A DNA stretch of 9,640 nucleotides from assembly GCA_003517845.1 (NCBI GenBank), contig DOZU01000075.1:3677-13316 (forward strand), written 5' to 3'. Shown piece after piece: positions 1-7,683 of this stretch. Numbering within the stretch: position 1 is the first letter of the stretch; each line of letters starts with the position of its first letter. The notes below the pieces were generated by a model. It was not told where the DNA came from and ran no database searches. It saw only the letters and a program-made list of their open reading frames with translations. The position numbers and the translations under genes were made by a program. This DNA is from Clostridiales bacterium (lineage in GTDB: Bacteria; Bacillota; Sulfobacillia; UBA995).

Positions 1-125
1 CCGCGATATCACCAACATGCGCGCACCTCGCCGGCGGGATGACCGGACTAGATACTTATGATCACCGGCCCAGGAGAATGCGCCGGGACACCGAACCTAC
101 TCTGACGTACAGGCAGTCGAATGCG

Positions 126-148
126 GGGGCGGGTTCGGAACCCGCCCC
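126..148. repeat. Perfect 11-bp-arm palindrome upstream of symporter gene
   Basis: The arms GGGGCGGGTTC (126-136) and GAACCCGCCCC (138-148) are exact reverse complements around a single G. The same arms recur at 1591-1613, on the other side of the symporter gene. It lies about 76 bases before the symporter start. Neither side has a T tract, so it is not a typical intrinsic terminator. It looks like a dispersed REP-like palindromic element, which is an inference from two copies only. Confidence 0.8.
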
Positions 149-173
149 TACTCTCAGCAGTAGTAAGGGCGGG
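141..173. repeat. Alternative hairpin overlapping the upstream palindrome
   Basis: CCCGCCC (141-147) plus CTACT (148-152) can pair with AGTAG (159-163) plus GGGCGGG (167-173). The loop is CTCAGC, and TAA (164-166) is unpaired on the 3' side. This structure uses the right arm of the 126-148 palindrome, so the two folds exclude each other. Bases 164-178 also resemble a degenerate left arm of the same repeat. It may be a decayed second repeat copy or a leader structure; the sequence alone does not decide. Confidence 0.5.
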
Positions 174-224
174 CGTTCGGGTCTATCCTAGAACAGGCCG
201 GGTACGCTGGGAGGAAGCGGAGAC

Positions 225-1574
225 ATGGAATGGTTGCTCGACCTGAACCACCAGATCAATGCCGTTATATGGGGTCCCCTCATGGTCGGCGGCATCATCA
301 TCGTCGGCCTGTATCTCACGCTGGTGTCGGGGGGAGCCCAGTTCCGCTACTTCCCTCGCATGTTGGGGGAGCTTGCGGGCCGACACCCGAGACCCGGCGG
401 TCATGAGGGAGACGTATCGGCTTTCAAGGCCGTTGCCTCTGCCATGGGCGGGACGGTAGGAGTCGGCAACATAGTCGGCGTGGCTACCGCCATCTCCCTG
501 GGAGGGCCCGGAGCCCTCCTCTGGATGTGGGTTTCTGGCCTGGTCGGTATGTGCACGAAAATGGTCGAAGTCATCCTCGCCGTCCACTACCGCGAACGAG
601 AACGGCGTGGGCCCATGCTCGGCGGTCCCATGCGGTACATCACCGAGGGAATGGGGCGCCGGTGGCGATGGCTGGCCGTGCTGTTCGCGGTCTTCGGTGC
701 CCTGGCCGCCTTCGGCATCGGCAACATGGTGCAGGCTAACTCCGTAGCGCACGGCCTGGAGCAGTTCGGACTGCCCCGAATCGCGTCGGGCCTCGGTCTG
801 GTGGCACTCGTGGGCGTCGTGACCATCGGCGGCATTCGCCGCCTCGGCGAGGTTGCCGGGATCGTGGTCCCGGGAATGATCGTCCTGTATCTCGGGGGAG
901 TGGCCGTCGTGCTCGCCGCCCACTTGCCCTACGTGCCGGCAGCCTTGCGCACCGTCTTGACCAGTGCGTTCACGCCGATCGCCGCCGTCGGGGGCTTCGC
1001 CGGGGCCACGGTGATGCAGGCGATGCGCTTTGGCATCGCCCGCGGCGTGTTCTCCAACGAAGCGGGGCTGGGCAGCGCCCCCATTGTGCATGCCGCCGCC
1101 GTCACCGACCACCCGGTGCGACAGGGTCTCTGGGGCATCTTCGAGGTGTTCGTCGATACGCTGGTCGTGGCCACGGCGACGGGGCTGGCCATCCTCGTCA
1201 CCGGCACCTGGACCCTCGGGGACGAGGGGGCGGCCCTGACCATGCGGGCCTTTGACGCCGTCTTCCCCGCGGGGTGGGGTTCGGCCATTGTTGTCCTATC
1301 CCTGGGGTTCTTCGCCTACTCCACTATCCTGACCTGGTCCTTCTACGGCGAGACCTGCGCCGCCTATCTCCTGGGGGGCAGGATCCGCGCTCTGTACCGC
1401 CTGCTATGGCTGCCCTTCGTGCTCGTGGGAGCCCTGGGGGAACTCGCCCCGGTATGGGCGATTGCCGACACGCTGAACGCCTTCATGGCTGTACCCAACC
1501 TCATCGCCCTGGTCGCGTTGAGTGGGGTGGCGGTCCGCCTGCTGCGCGACTTTCGGGCCGGCGTCCCTCGCTGA
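225..1574 (+). CDS. Sodium:alanine/glycine symporter, AGCS family (AlsT/DagA-like)
   Basis: This is an inner-membrane secondary transporter that would couple Na+ (or H+) entry to uptake of alanine or glycine. The 449-residue length is normal for the family. It is hydrophobic throughout, with about ten or eleven predicted membrane segments. Family hallmarks include the stretch GNIVGVATAISLGGPGA near residues 82-98 and the conserved block ARGVFSNEAGLGSAPI near 273-288. The ATG at 225 follows GGGAGGAAGCGGAGAC, which provides a good ribosome-binding site. It is the only plus-strand gene here, and it converges on alanine dehydrogenase with 90 bases between the stop codons. That pairing supports alanine as substrate, although glycine or serine cannot be excluded. 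Palindromes at 126-148 and 1588-1616 bracket it. The family assignment is firm; the exact substrate is inferred. Confidence 0.95.
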   Translation: MEWLLDLNHQINAVIWGPLMVGGIIIVGLYLTLVSGGAQFRYFPRMLGELAGRHPRPGGHEGDVSAFKAVASAMGGTVGVGNIVGVATAISLGGPGALLWMWVSGLVGMCTKMVEVILAVHYRERERRGPMLGGPMRYITEGMGRRWRWLAVLFAVFGALAAFGIGNMVQANSVAHGLEQFGLPRIASGLGLVALVGVVTIGGIRRLGEVAGIVVPGMIVLYLGGVAVVLAAHLPYVPAALRTVLTSAFTPIAAVGGFAGATVMQAMRFGIARGVFSNEAGLGSAPIVHAAAVTDHPVRQGLWGIFEVFVDTLVVATATGLAILVTGTWTLGDEGAALTMRAFDAVFPAGWGSAIVVLSLGFFAYSTILTWSFYGETCAAYLLGGRIRALYRLLWLPFVLVGALGELAPVWAIADTLNAFMAVPNLIALVALSGVAVRLLRDFRAGVPR

Positions 1575-1587
1575 TGAACCAGTCGCC

Positions 1588-1616
1588 GTAGGGGCGGGTT
1601 CTGAACCCGCCCCTAC
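1588..1616. repeat. Perfect 14-bp-arm palindrome between convergent genes
   Basis: The arms GTAGGGGCGGGTTC (1588-1601) and GAACCCGCCCCTAC (1603-1616) surround a single T. The core matches the element at 126-148 in both arms. It begins 13 bases after the symporter stop codon and ends 48 bases before the alanine dehydrogenase stop codon. It could halt or stabilise both convergent transcripts, but no T tract follows on either strand, so a rho-independent terminator is not shown. A dispersed REP-like palindrome is the simplest reading. Confidence 0.85.
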
Positions 1617-1664
1617 CACCAGGGTCCGCTCACGGTTGTGGGCGAAAGCGAGGCTTGCCCCGTC

Positions 1665-2780
1665 TCAGCTGAGCACGGTTGCCAAGGGGACGTACGACAC
1701 ACCGGTGGCGGTAGCCACGGCCTCATAGGTGACCTGGCCTTCGAGCACATTTACCCCTTTCGCGAGGGCCGGGTTGGCCCGGAGCGCCTCCCGGAGCCCC
1801 TGATCGGCAAGTTGCAGGGCGTAGAGCAAGGTGACGTTGGTGAGGCCGAAGGTCGAGGTGCGGGGCACCGCTCCGGGAATATTCGGCACGGAGTAGTGGA
1901 CCACGCCGTGGCAAACGTAAGTCGGGTCGGAATGGCACGTCACCCGATCGATGGTCTCGATCGAGCCCCCCTGGTCAATCGAAACATCGACGATCACCGA
2001 CCCGGGCTTCATGGTCTTGACCATGTCCGCCGTCACCAACCGGGGAGCCCGGGCGCCAGGGATCAGCACCGCGCCGACCAACAAGTCAGCCCGGCGCACC
2101 GTGGCCGCCAGGCTGAAGGGATTGGACATCAGCGTGAGCATCCGGCCGCCATATACGTCATCGATGTAGCGCATTCGTTCCGCGCTGATGTCCAGGATGG
2201 TAACCAGCGCCCCCATGCCCATGGCCACGCGCGCGGCATTCAGGCCGACTATGCCGCCGCCCACGACCACTACCTCAGCGGGCGGAACTCCCGGTACGCC
2301 CCCCAGCAGGACGCCCCGCCCACCCTGGGGCTTCTCCAGCAGACGCGCCCCGATCTGGGTGGCCATACGGCCGGCCACCTCGCTCATGGGGGTGAGCAGC
2401 GGCAGGGAACCGTCCGGCAACTGAACGGTCTCGTAAGCGATGGCCGCTACTCGCCGGCGCATGAGGGCGCGGGTGAGTTCCGGTTCGGGCGCAAGGTGAA
2501 GATAGGTGAACAGGATCTGGCCTTCCCGGAGCAGGTCGAACTCGGGGGGAAGCGGTTCCTTGACCTTCAAGATCATCTCCGCGCGCGCGAACACCTCTTC
2601 CCTGGGGATGATATGCGCTCCTGCCCCCCGGAACTCGCCATCCTCAAAACCGCTGCCGATGCCCGCTCCCCGTTCGATCAACACCGTATGGCCTCGGCCG
2701 GTGAAGGCGGCGGCCCCGCCAGGAGTGATCGCAATGCGGTTCTCGTCCCGTTTGATCTCTTTCGGCACCCCGACGATCAT
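1665..2780 (-). CDS. ald: Alanine dehydrogenase
   Basis: This cytoplasmic enzyme carries out the reversible NAD-dependent oxidative deamination of L-alanine to pyruvate and ammonia. At 371 residues it has the usual family length. The start MIVGVPKEIKRDENRIAITP is the family N-terminus. R15, K74 (in LKVKEP) and H95 (in FTYLHLAP) match the substrate-binding and catalytic residues of characterised enzymes. The NAD-binding Rossmann motif VVVVGGGIVG lies near the middle, followed by TILDIS. IVDVSIDQGG carries the conserved acidic residue. The ATG at 2780 follows GGAGGGAG with 7 bases of spacing. It is separated from spoIIM by 111 bases, so it may have its own promoter, though I found no convincing one. 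Its end faces the alanine symporter gene, forming a coherent alanine module. The stop codon lies inside the palindrome CTCAGCTGAG (1664-1673). Confidence 0.97.
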   Translation of the reverse strand: MIVGVPKEIKRDENRIAITPGGAAAFTGRGHTVLIERGAGIGSGFEDGEFRGAGAHIIPREEVFARAEMILKVKEPLPPEFDLLREGQILFTYLHLAPEPELTRALMRRRVAAIAYETVQLPDGSLPLLTPMSEVAGRMATQIGARLLEKPQGGRGVLLGGVPGVPPAEVVVVGGGIVGLNAARVAMGMGALVTILDISAERMRYIDDVYGGRMLTLMSNPFSLAATVRRADLLVGAVLIPGARAPRLVTADMVKTMKPGSVIVDVSIDQGGSIETIDRVTCHSDPTYVCHGVVHYSVPNIPGAVPRTSTFGLTNVTLLYALQLADQGLREALRANPALAKGVNVLEGQVTYEAVATATGVSYVPLATVLS

Positions 2781-2891
2781 ATCGAGTCTCCCTCCACGGG
2801 ATGTGCTGTCGAGGTTACTTTACACCCGAGGTGCGGGAAATCCTTCCGCTGTCCGGCCCGGCCCAGCCCGATCACGCTCGGCGGTGAAGGC

Positions 2892-3524
2892 TCACCGGGA
2901 GGCATGGCCGGCGACCAATCGCATCAGGCCCGGGGAGAGATACGCTTCGATCAGCCCGGCTCCCAGCAATAGGCCCGCCATGAGCAACACCGCGAAGGTG
3001 TAGGCCAGGATTTCTTCGAGGAGCGGTCGCGGCCGTGACTCGGTCCTACGTCTCAGCAACCGCAAGGAGTAGGCCAGCGCCGCGACGGCGCTACCGGCTA
3101 TGGCCGGCAGGGCAAGCAAGTTCTGAGGCAGTACGCCGAGGGCTGCCAGGAGCAGGCCCATCGTCCCCATTTCCTCCACCAGGAAGCCGACGGTGAAGCC
3201 GAGCACCAGCCCGCGCAGGAACACGACTGCCCCCACGACGGGGGCGCCGATGCCGGTCAAGCCCAGGAGCCAGATGAAACCCAGCGTCTGCAGGTTCTGC
3301 CGGTACGTCGCGCTCAGGGCTTCGGCGGGCTCGGTCCTCAGGCGCCCGTCGACCAGGCCGCGCAGGAACACTTGCAGATGGGCGGCAAGCTCAGCGCGTT
3401 CCTCCGCGTCCAGGACCGTGGCGGCCGATGACCCGAGGATCACTCCCAGGACGAGGAGGGTCAATACCACTGCGCACAGGGGAATCTGTCCCCGAAGGTG
3501 CCGTTCGATGGTGTCCTTCAGCAC
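2892..3524 (-). CDS. spoIIM: Stage II sporulation protein M (SpoIIM family)
   Basis: SpoIIM is a membrane protein of the SpoIID-SpoIIM-SpoIIP machinery that thins septal peptidoglycan during forespore engulfment in endospore formers. The 210 residues match the family size. Hydrophobic segments lie near residues 15-38, 82-116 (probably two), 121-155 and 172-193, with a charged loop at about 39-80. The motif GVLPQNLLALPA (130-141) corresponds to the conserved proline-containing signature of the family. The start is a GTG at 3524, preceded by GGAGGGG at a good distance. It lies 68 bases after the NUDIX gene and 111 bases before ald. In sporulating Bacillota, spoIIM is commonly found beside NUDIX and DUF3866 genes (recalled, not checked here). 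The family also includes paralogues in non-spore-formers, so the sporulation role is likely but not proven by this window. Confidence 0.92.
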   Translation of the reverse strand: MLKDTIERHLRGQIPLCAVVLTLLVLGVILGSSAATVLDAEERAELAAHLQVFLRGLVDGRLRTEPAEALSATYRQNLQTLGFIWLLGLTGIGAPVVGAVVFLRGLVLGFTVGFLVEEMGTMGLLLAALGVLPQNLLALPAIAGSAVAALAYSLRLLRRRTESRPRPLLEEILAYTFAVLLMAGLLLGAGLIEAYLSPGLMRLVAGHASR

Positions 3525-3561
3525 CGGTTGTCCCCTCCCCGAGGAGCGTATGCGGGGGGAG

Positions 3562-3580
3562 GGCCGGTTTCGACCGGGCC
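3562..3580. other. Hairpin between NUDIX gene and spoIIM
   Basis: GGCCGGT (3562-3568) and ACCGGGCC (3573-3580) pair around a TTCG tetranucleotide, with one extra G bulged. On the transcribed minus strand the loop reads CGAA. No T tract follows in the direction of transcription, so I do not call it a terminator. It could be an RNA-processing or stability element in the 68-base gap, or simply a product of high G+C. Confidence 0.45.
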
Positions 3581-3592
3581 ACGGGGACCCGG

Positions 3593-4099
3593 TCAGCGCC
3601 CGGGCAACCGTCGGGCCGCCAGGAGCAGGCCGGCCACCGTCTTGGCGTCGCGGAGTTGACCGATGTCGATGGCGGTCAAGGCCTCGGTGAAGTCGACCAG
3701 ATGGAGGGTAAGCTCTTCATCCGCGTCGGGGCGGCGGCAGGCAGGGTGGAGGTCGGTGCCCAGGAACACATCCAGGAATTCGGTGGAGTAGCCGGGGCAT
3801 AAGTAGAAGCCCCCAAGACGTTCGATGGTCCTCGCCTGGTAGCCGGTCTCCTCCTGGAGTTCCCGACGGGCGCATTCCTCCGGCGTCTCGCCCGGGTCGA
3901 TAGTGCCCGCGGGTATTTCGAGGAGCGGCCCTCTTGCTCCCGGGCGGTGTTGCTCCACCAGCAGGACCTCCCGGGAGGTGGTCATAGCTACTATCGCCGC
4001 GGCGCCGGGGTGCTCGACAATCTCCCGCAAGGCGATCCGGCCCGTCGCCAACTTGACCTCTTCGGTCTTAACGGTCAGCAGTCTGCCCCGGTACACCAC
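3593..4099 (-). CDS. NUDIX hydrolase, ADP-ribose pyrophosphatase type
   Basis: Likely hydrolyses ADP-ribose to AMP and ribose 5-phosphate in the cytoplasm. Counting from the GTG at 4099 (168 residues), the NUDIX box runs from G65 to about Y87, with GTIDPGE followed by RELQEETGY: all consensus glutamates are present. A proline (P102 in FYLCPGYSTE) lies about 16 residues after the box, the spacing seen in ADP-ribose pyrophosphatases. REIVEHPGAAAIV and LLVEQHRPG before the box are also typical. The start is uncertain. The frame stays open back to a TTG at 4219, but that part lies inside the upstream gene and does not look like family sequence. GTG at 4099 or 4096 is the nearest canonical start to the conserved YRGRLLTV; its ribosome-binding site is weak, so translational coupling to the overlapping DUF3866 gene (32 bases) is likely. 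Confidence 0.9.
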   Translation of the reverse strand: MVYRGRLLTVKTEEVKLATGRIALREIVEHPGAAAIVAMTTSREVLLVEQHRPGARGPLLEIPAGTIDPGETPEECARRELQEETGYQARTIERLGGFYLCPGYSTEFLDVFLGTDLHPACRRPDADEELTLHLVDFTEALTAIDIGQLRDAKTVAGLLLAARRLPGR

Positions 4100-5192
4100 T
4101 CTGCCTGCCAGTCCCCATCCCCCCCTTCCCCCCCAGGCGAGCGGCTGCGGCGCCCGCGGCGCCCGCCGCCAGGAAGAACTCCCGGTCCTGAGCGGGAGCC
4201 CTTCCCATGGTCCGAGCAATCATGCCTTCGCGTTCCAGGCAGGCCAAAGCGGGTTCGCCGGGCTCCTCCACCACTTCGTGCCGGTCGATCACGCCGGCCG
4301 CGGCGAGCTGGCGGTAGAGCACCTCCCGGGCGGAAGGCGGAAGGCGCGGCACAGCCACAACCGCCCGCGTTGCCGAGACTCGTCCCAGCGAAGTCAGGCA
4401 GTGGTGGCTAACACCCTGGTGCCGCGGCCGTGGGTCGGCGAAGCTCACCCGCAAAGCCGCCACCGGCCGCCCTCCCAGCCGGTTGACCCGATCGACGATC
4501 TCGCCCTGTTCGATCGCGGTGAATCCCCAGCGGGTCCCGGTACCCACCCCTCCCGGCCCCATCGCAGCCACCACGAAATCCGCCTGGAGCGCGGCTCGGG
4601 CTGCCAGCAACCCGGTATACTGATTCACCGTCTCGTAATCGCCCCCAAAGGCGTGTCCCGCGGTAATCGTACCCGCCAGCCAGCCCCGTCCCCGCAACTC
4701 GTGCACCAGCCGGCTGAAGGCCAGGGGCAGCGCTCCGCCGTCGGTCATCAAGTAGGCGACCCGGGGAGGGCGCTCCAGGGCCGCTCGCAGCCCGGCCAAG
4801 ATCGGAGAAAGCTGGCTATGAACGCAACCCACCACGACCACCATACCTGCCAGGTCGGTGGTGGCCTCGAGGGCGTCTCTGGCCGGATGCCCCTCCTCTT
4901 CAACGGCAAGGCACCGGAATTGAACGGGCGTGTAGCGCAACTTCATGATGTGACCGGGTCCTTCTTCGTCCCGTCGCTCGCGACCCTCTACCGCCACTGC
5001 AAAATGGTAGCCCCCGGTCCCCAGACCTAGAGACACGGCGGTCGTGTTCAGGAGGACCCGGTCGCCCGGGGCTATCTGGCCTGTCAGCTCCCGGTAAGCG
5101 ACTGCCTCACTCAGCCCGGGCGACCCATCAAACTCGACGCCGAGCAGGCTGACCCCGGGCCACTCGCTCGTCACTCGGAGCACCGTCGCCAT
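4068..5192 (-). CDS. DUF3866 family protein, function unknown
   Basis: This 374-residue protein has no characterised activity that I know of. The family is recognisable from blocks such as ELTGQIAPGDRVLLNTT, LGLGTGGYHF, HIMKLRYTPVQ, TAGHAFGGDYE and AAMGPGGVGTGTRWGF, and from the final FFLAAGAAGAAAARL. It has no signal peptide or membrane helices and many glycine-rich loops, which suggests a soluble enzyme; that is inference only. I chose the ATG at 5192 because GGAG lies six bases upstream and the protein then starts close to the conserved VTSEWPG block. An ATG at 5228 would add 12 residues, but its GAGG is 12 bases away. The C-terminus carries a Gly-rich tail of about 19 residues beyond the family end, encoded across two seven-G runs and overlapping the NUDIX gene. 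In my recollection it sits beside NUDIX and spoIIM genes in other Bacillota. Confidence 0.88.
   Translation of the reverse strand: MATVLRVTSEWPGVSLLGVEFDGSPGLSEAVAYRELTGQIAPGDRVLLNTTAVSLGLGTGGYHFAVAVEGRERRDEEGPGHIMKLRYTPVQFRCLAVEEEGHPARDALEATTDLAGMVVVVGCVHSQLSPILAGLRAALERPPRVAYLMTDGGALPLAFSRLVHELRGRGWLAGTITAGHAFGGDYETVNQYTGLLAARAALQADFVVAAMGPGGVGTGTRWGFTAIEQGEIVDRVNRLGGRPVAALRVSFADPRPRHQGVSHHCLTSLGRVSATRAVVAVPRLPPSAREVLYRQLAAAGVIDRHEVVEEPGEPALACLEREGMIARTMGRAPAQDREFFLAAGAAGAAAARLGGKGGMGTGRQSGVPGQTADR
4119..4134 (-). other. Twin seven-G runs in the DUF3866/NUDIX overlap
   Basis: On the coding strand this reads seven G, AA, seven G. The DUF3866 frame reads Leu-Gly-Gly-Lys-Gly-Gly-Met. The open NUDIX frame lies one base later and reads Trp-Gly-Gly-Arg-Gly-Gly-Trp. 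Loss of one G in either run would join the two frames into one protein without a stop codon. Such tracts are prone to polymerase slippage, and also to sequencing or assembly error. Confidence 0.6.
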
Positions 5193-5198
5193 CCGCAG

Positions 5199-5202
5199 CT
5201 CC
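5199..5202 (-). promoter_or_regulatory. Ribosome-binding site deciding the DUF3866 start
   Basis: GGAG on the minus strand lies six bases before the ATG at 5192. This favours that start over the ATG at 5228, whose nearest purine-rich motif (GAGG, 5241-5244) is 12 bases away. Confidence 0.55.
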
Positions 5203-5248
5203 GAGGATCGGAAGCCCTTCCGCTCCATCCGTCAGGCCGACCTCGTCG

Positions 5249-5815
5249 CTAGCATGCCGGGCGGCGAGCCCCATGCCGCGCGAGTTCCATCCCCCGCCGC
5301 AGGGCGTCCTGGTTGAGCGGGATGAGGTTGTGACGATGCGGGGGCAAGGCCTTCGTGAGCGACTCCACCACCGAGTCGGGCCGCACCAGCCGGGTGATCT
5401 CGAGCAGGGCCCCCAGTGCTACCATGTTGGCTACCCGGTCGTTGCCTATCTCCTCGGCGATGGCCGTGGCGGGGATGCTCAACGCTCGGACGTCCGTTCG
5501 CCGGACGCTTCGCCCGGCCAGCGTGGCGTTTACCACGAGCAGCCCCTCCTCCCTCACCCGGTCCTCGAACTTGTCCAGGGAGGGCAGGTTCATGGCTACC
5601 ACGGCGGCCGGGCGTTCCACAACCGGCGAACCGATGGTTCGAGGGGACAGGATTACCGTGCAGTTGGCCGTGCCGCCTCGCTGTTCCGGGCCGTACGACG
5701 GCATCCACGTCACCTGCAGACCTTCGAGCATGCCGGCATACGCCAGCAACTGCCCCATGGACATCACGCCCTGGCCCCCGAAGCCGGCCATGATCACCTC
5801 GTACTGCTTGTCCAT
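5249..5815 (-). CDS. 2-oxoacid:ferredoxin oxidoreductase, gamma subunit (VorC/KorC-type)
   Basis: This is the gamma subunit of a four-part CoA-acylating 2-oxoacid:ferredoxin oxidoreductase, contributing to CoA binding and complex assembly. At 188 residues it has normal family length. The N-terminal GFGGQGVMSMGQLLAYAG and the block SYGPEQRGGTANCTVI are signatures of the gamma family; most relatives I recall have EMRGG where this one has EQRGG. It begins 3 bases after the beta-subunit stop codon, so the two are surely cotranscribed and probably translationally coupled. The region upstream of its ATG at 5815 has only a weak GGTGGGG. It ends with TAG, 56 bases before the chosen DUF3866 start. Gamma subunits of pyruvate, 2-oxoglutarate and branched-chain enzymes are similar, so the substrate is taken from the neighbours. 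Confidence 0.93.
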   Translation of the reverse strand: MDKQYEVIMAGFGGQGVMSMGQLLAYAGMLEGLQVTWMPSYGPEQRGGTANCTVILSPRTIGSPVVERPAAVVAMNLPSLDKFEDRVREEGLLVVNATLAGRSVRRTDVRALSIPATAIAEEIGNDRVANMVALGALLEITRLVRPDSVVESLTKALPPHRHNLIPLNQDALRRGMELARHGARRPAC

Positions 5816-5818
5816 GGC

Positions 5819-6578
<760 letters not shown>

Positions 6579-6595
<17 letters not shown>

Positions 6596-7667
6596 TGATC
6601 GCGCCCCCTTCGTAGACCGCCGTAACGTGCTGGCCAATCTCCTCCGGCGAGGGCACCACTCCGCCGGTCCGACCATAGAATGCCACCGGGACCCGCCCGC
6701 AGACCACGGAACGGACATCCTCCACCATCTGGCCGGCGCTCATCTCCGCGACCAGGACCGCGCGAATGCGCCCCCGCTGCAATAGCCCCGCCAACGCCGG
6801 GCCGGGGAACGGCCACAGGGCGATGGGACGGAACAACCCGACGGCCAATCTCCGATCGCGCAGTCCCTCCAGGGCGGTACGGCAGATTCGGGCCACGGTG
6901 CCGTAAGCCACCACCAGCACCTCAGCGTCGTCCGCCCACGCCGCCTCCCATCGTTGCTCGCCGGCTTCCATCTCCCGGTACTTGGCCTGCAGGCGGCGGT
7001 TGTGCTCCTCGCACGCCTCCGCCTGCAGGTAGAGCGAGTTGATCACCCGTTTTGGGCCGCCTCGACGGCCGTCAGTCGCCCAAGGTTTCACCGGCAGATC
7101 CTCCGGGTGCGATAGGGGAGGCAAGTTCACCGGTTCCATCATCTGCCCGAGCAAGCCGTCGCCCAGGATCAGCGCGGGATTCCGATAGTGGTCGGCTCGA
7201 TCGAGTGCCAGCCCCGTCAGGTCCACCATTTCCTGCACGGTCGACGGAGCGTATACCAGCAGGCGATAGTCGCCGTGGCCGCCCCCTTTCACCGCCTGGA
7301 AGTAATCGGATTGGGCGGGTTGAATGGTGCCAAGTCCCGGTCCGCCCCGCATGATGTTCACGATCAGCGCGGGCAGTTCCGAGCCGGCCAGGTAGGAGAT
7401 GCCTTCCTGCTTGAGACTGATCCCCGGCGATGAGGATGAGGTCATGACCCGCACCCCGGCGGCGGCGGCGCCATAAACCATGTTGATGGCTGCTACCTCA
7501 CTCTCAGCCTGGACGAAGACACCACTCACCTGCGGCAAGCGGTGCGACATGTACTCCGGTATCTCGTTCTGGGGAGTGATCGGGTATCCGAAGAAAAACC
7601 GACATCCGGCGCGGATGGCCGCCTCCCCCACCGCTTCATTCCCCTTCATCAGCACCAGCTCTTCCAA
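6579..7667 (-). CDS. vorB: 3-methyl-2-oxobutanoate:ferredoxin oxidoreductase, alpha subunit VorB
   Basis: The alpha subunit of a CoA-acylating oxidoreductase that converts branched-chain 2-oxoacids, CoA and oxidised ferredoxin to acyl-CoA, CO2 and reduced ferredoxin. At 362 residues it has the usual length. The N-terminus GNEAVGEAAIRAGCRFFFGY, then ITPQNEIPEYMS, TSSSSPGISLKQEGISYLAG, NIMRGGPGLGTIQPAQSDYF and GGGHGDYR are the blocks I know from proteins named VorB. It includes the pyrimidine-binding alpha domain and a C-terminal transketolase-like domain (about residues 250-345). The start is TTG at 7667, seven bases after GGAGGAG. The upstream ATG at 7674 is out of frame and touches the ribosome-binding site. 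A leucine dehydrogenase gene in the same operon supports the branched-chain assignment, but 2-oxoglutarate or aryl-pyruvate activity remains possible. Confidence 0.94.
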
Positions 7668-7674
7668 GCTGCAT

Positions 7675-7681
7675 CTCCTCC
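7675..7681 (-). promoter_or_regulatory. Strong ribosome-binding site for the TTG start of vorB
   Basis: GGAGGAG on the minus strand is separated by seven bases from the in-frame TTG at 7667. The ATG that directly abuts it (7674) is out of frame and would encode only about a dozen codons. This spacing decides for the TTG start over the internal ATG at residue 7. Confidence 0.7.
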
Positions 7682-7683
7682 CG

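Noticed and set aside
57..62. TATGAT resembling a -10 box upstream of the symporter
   Set aside because: No -35 element at suitable spacing, and it is over 160 bases from the gene. No promoter is claimed.
1..125. Possible end of an upstream gene at the left edge
   Set aside because: Plus-strand frames stop early or run through the palindrome without recognisable protein sequence, and I recognised nothing on the minus strand. Nothing can be supported.
183..1112. Open frame of 309 codons on the minus strand opposite the symporter
   Set aside because: Its translation is low-complexity, rich in His, Gly, Asp and Arg, with no family resemblance. It is a shadow of high-GC coding on the other strand.
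1588..1616. Bidirectional intrinsic terminator between the convergent genes
   Set aside because: The stem is strong, but no T tract follows on either strand, and the same core occurs upstream of the symporter, so it is annotated as a repeat.
2817..2822. TAAAGT (minus strand) as a -10 box for alanine dehydrogenase
   Set aside because: No -35-like hexamer at 16-18 bases; only four of six positions match consensus.
1638..2972. Open frame of 444 codons on the plus strand opposite alanine dehydrogenase
   Set aside because: Alanine dehydrogenase on the minus strand has every family motif. The plus-strand product is compositionally odd and crosses gene boundaries.
6596..6718. Upstream extension of the beta subunit
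   Set aside because: The extra 41 residues lie within the alpha gene and do not resemble beta-subunit sequence; the ATG at 6595 has a ribosome-binding site.
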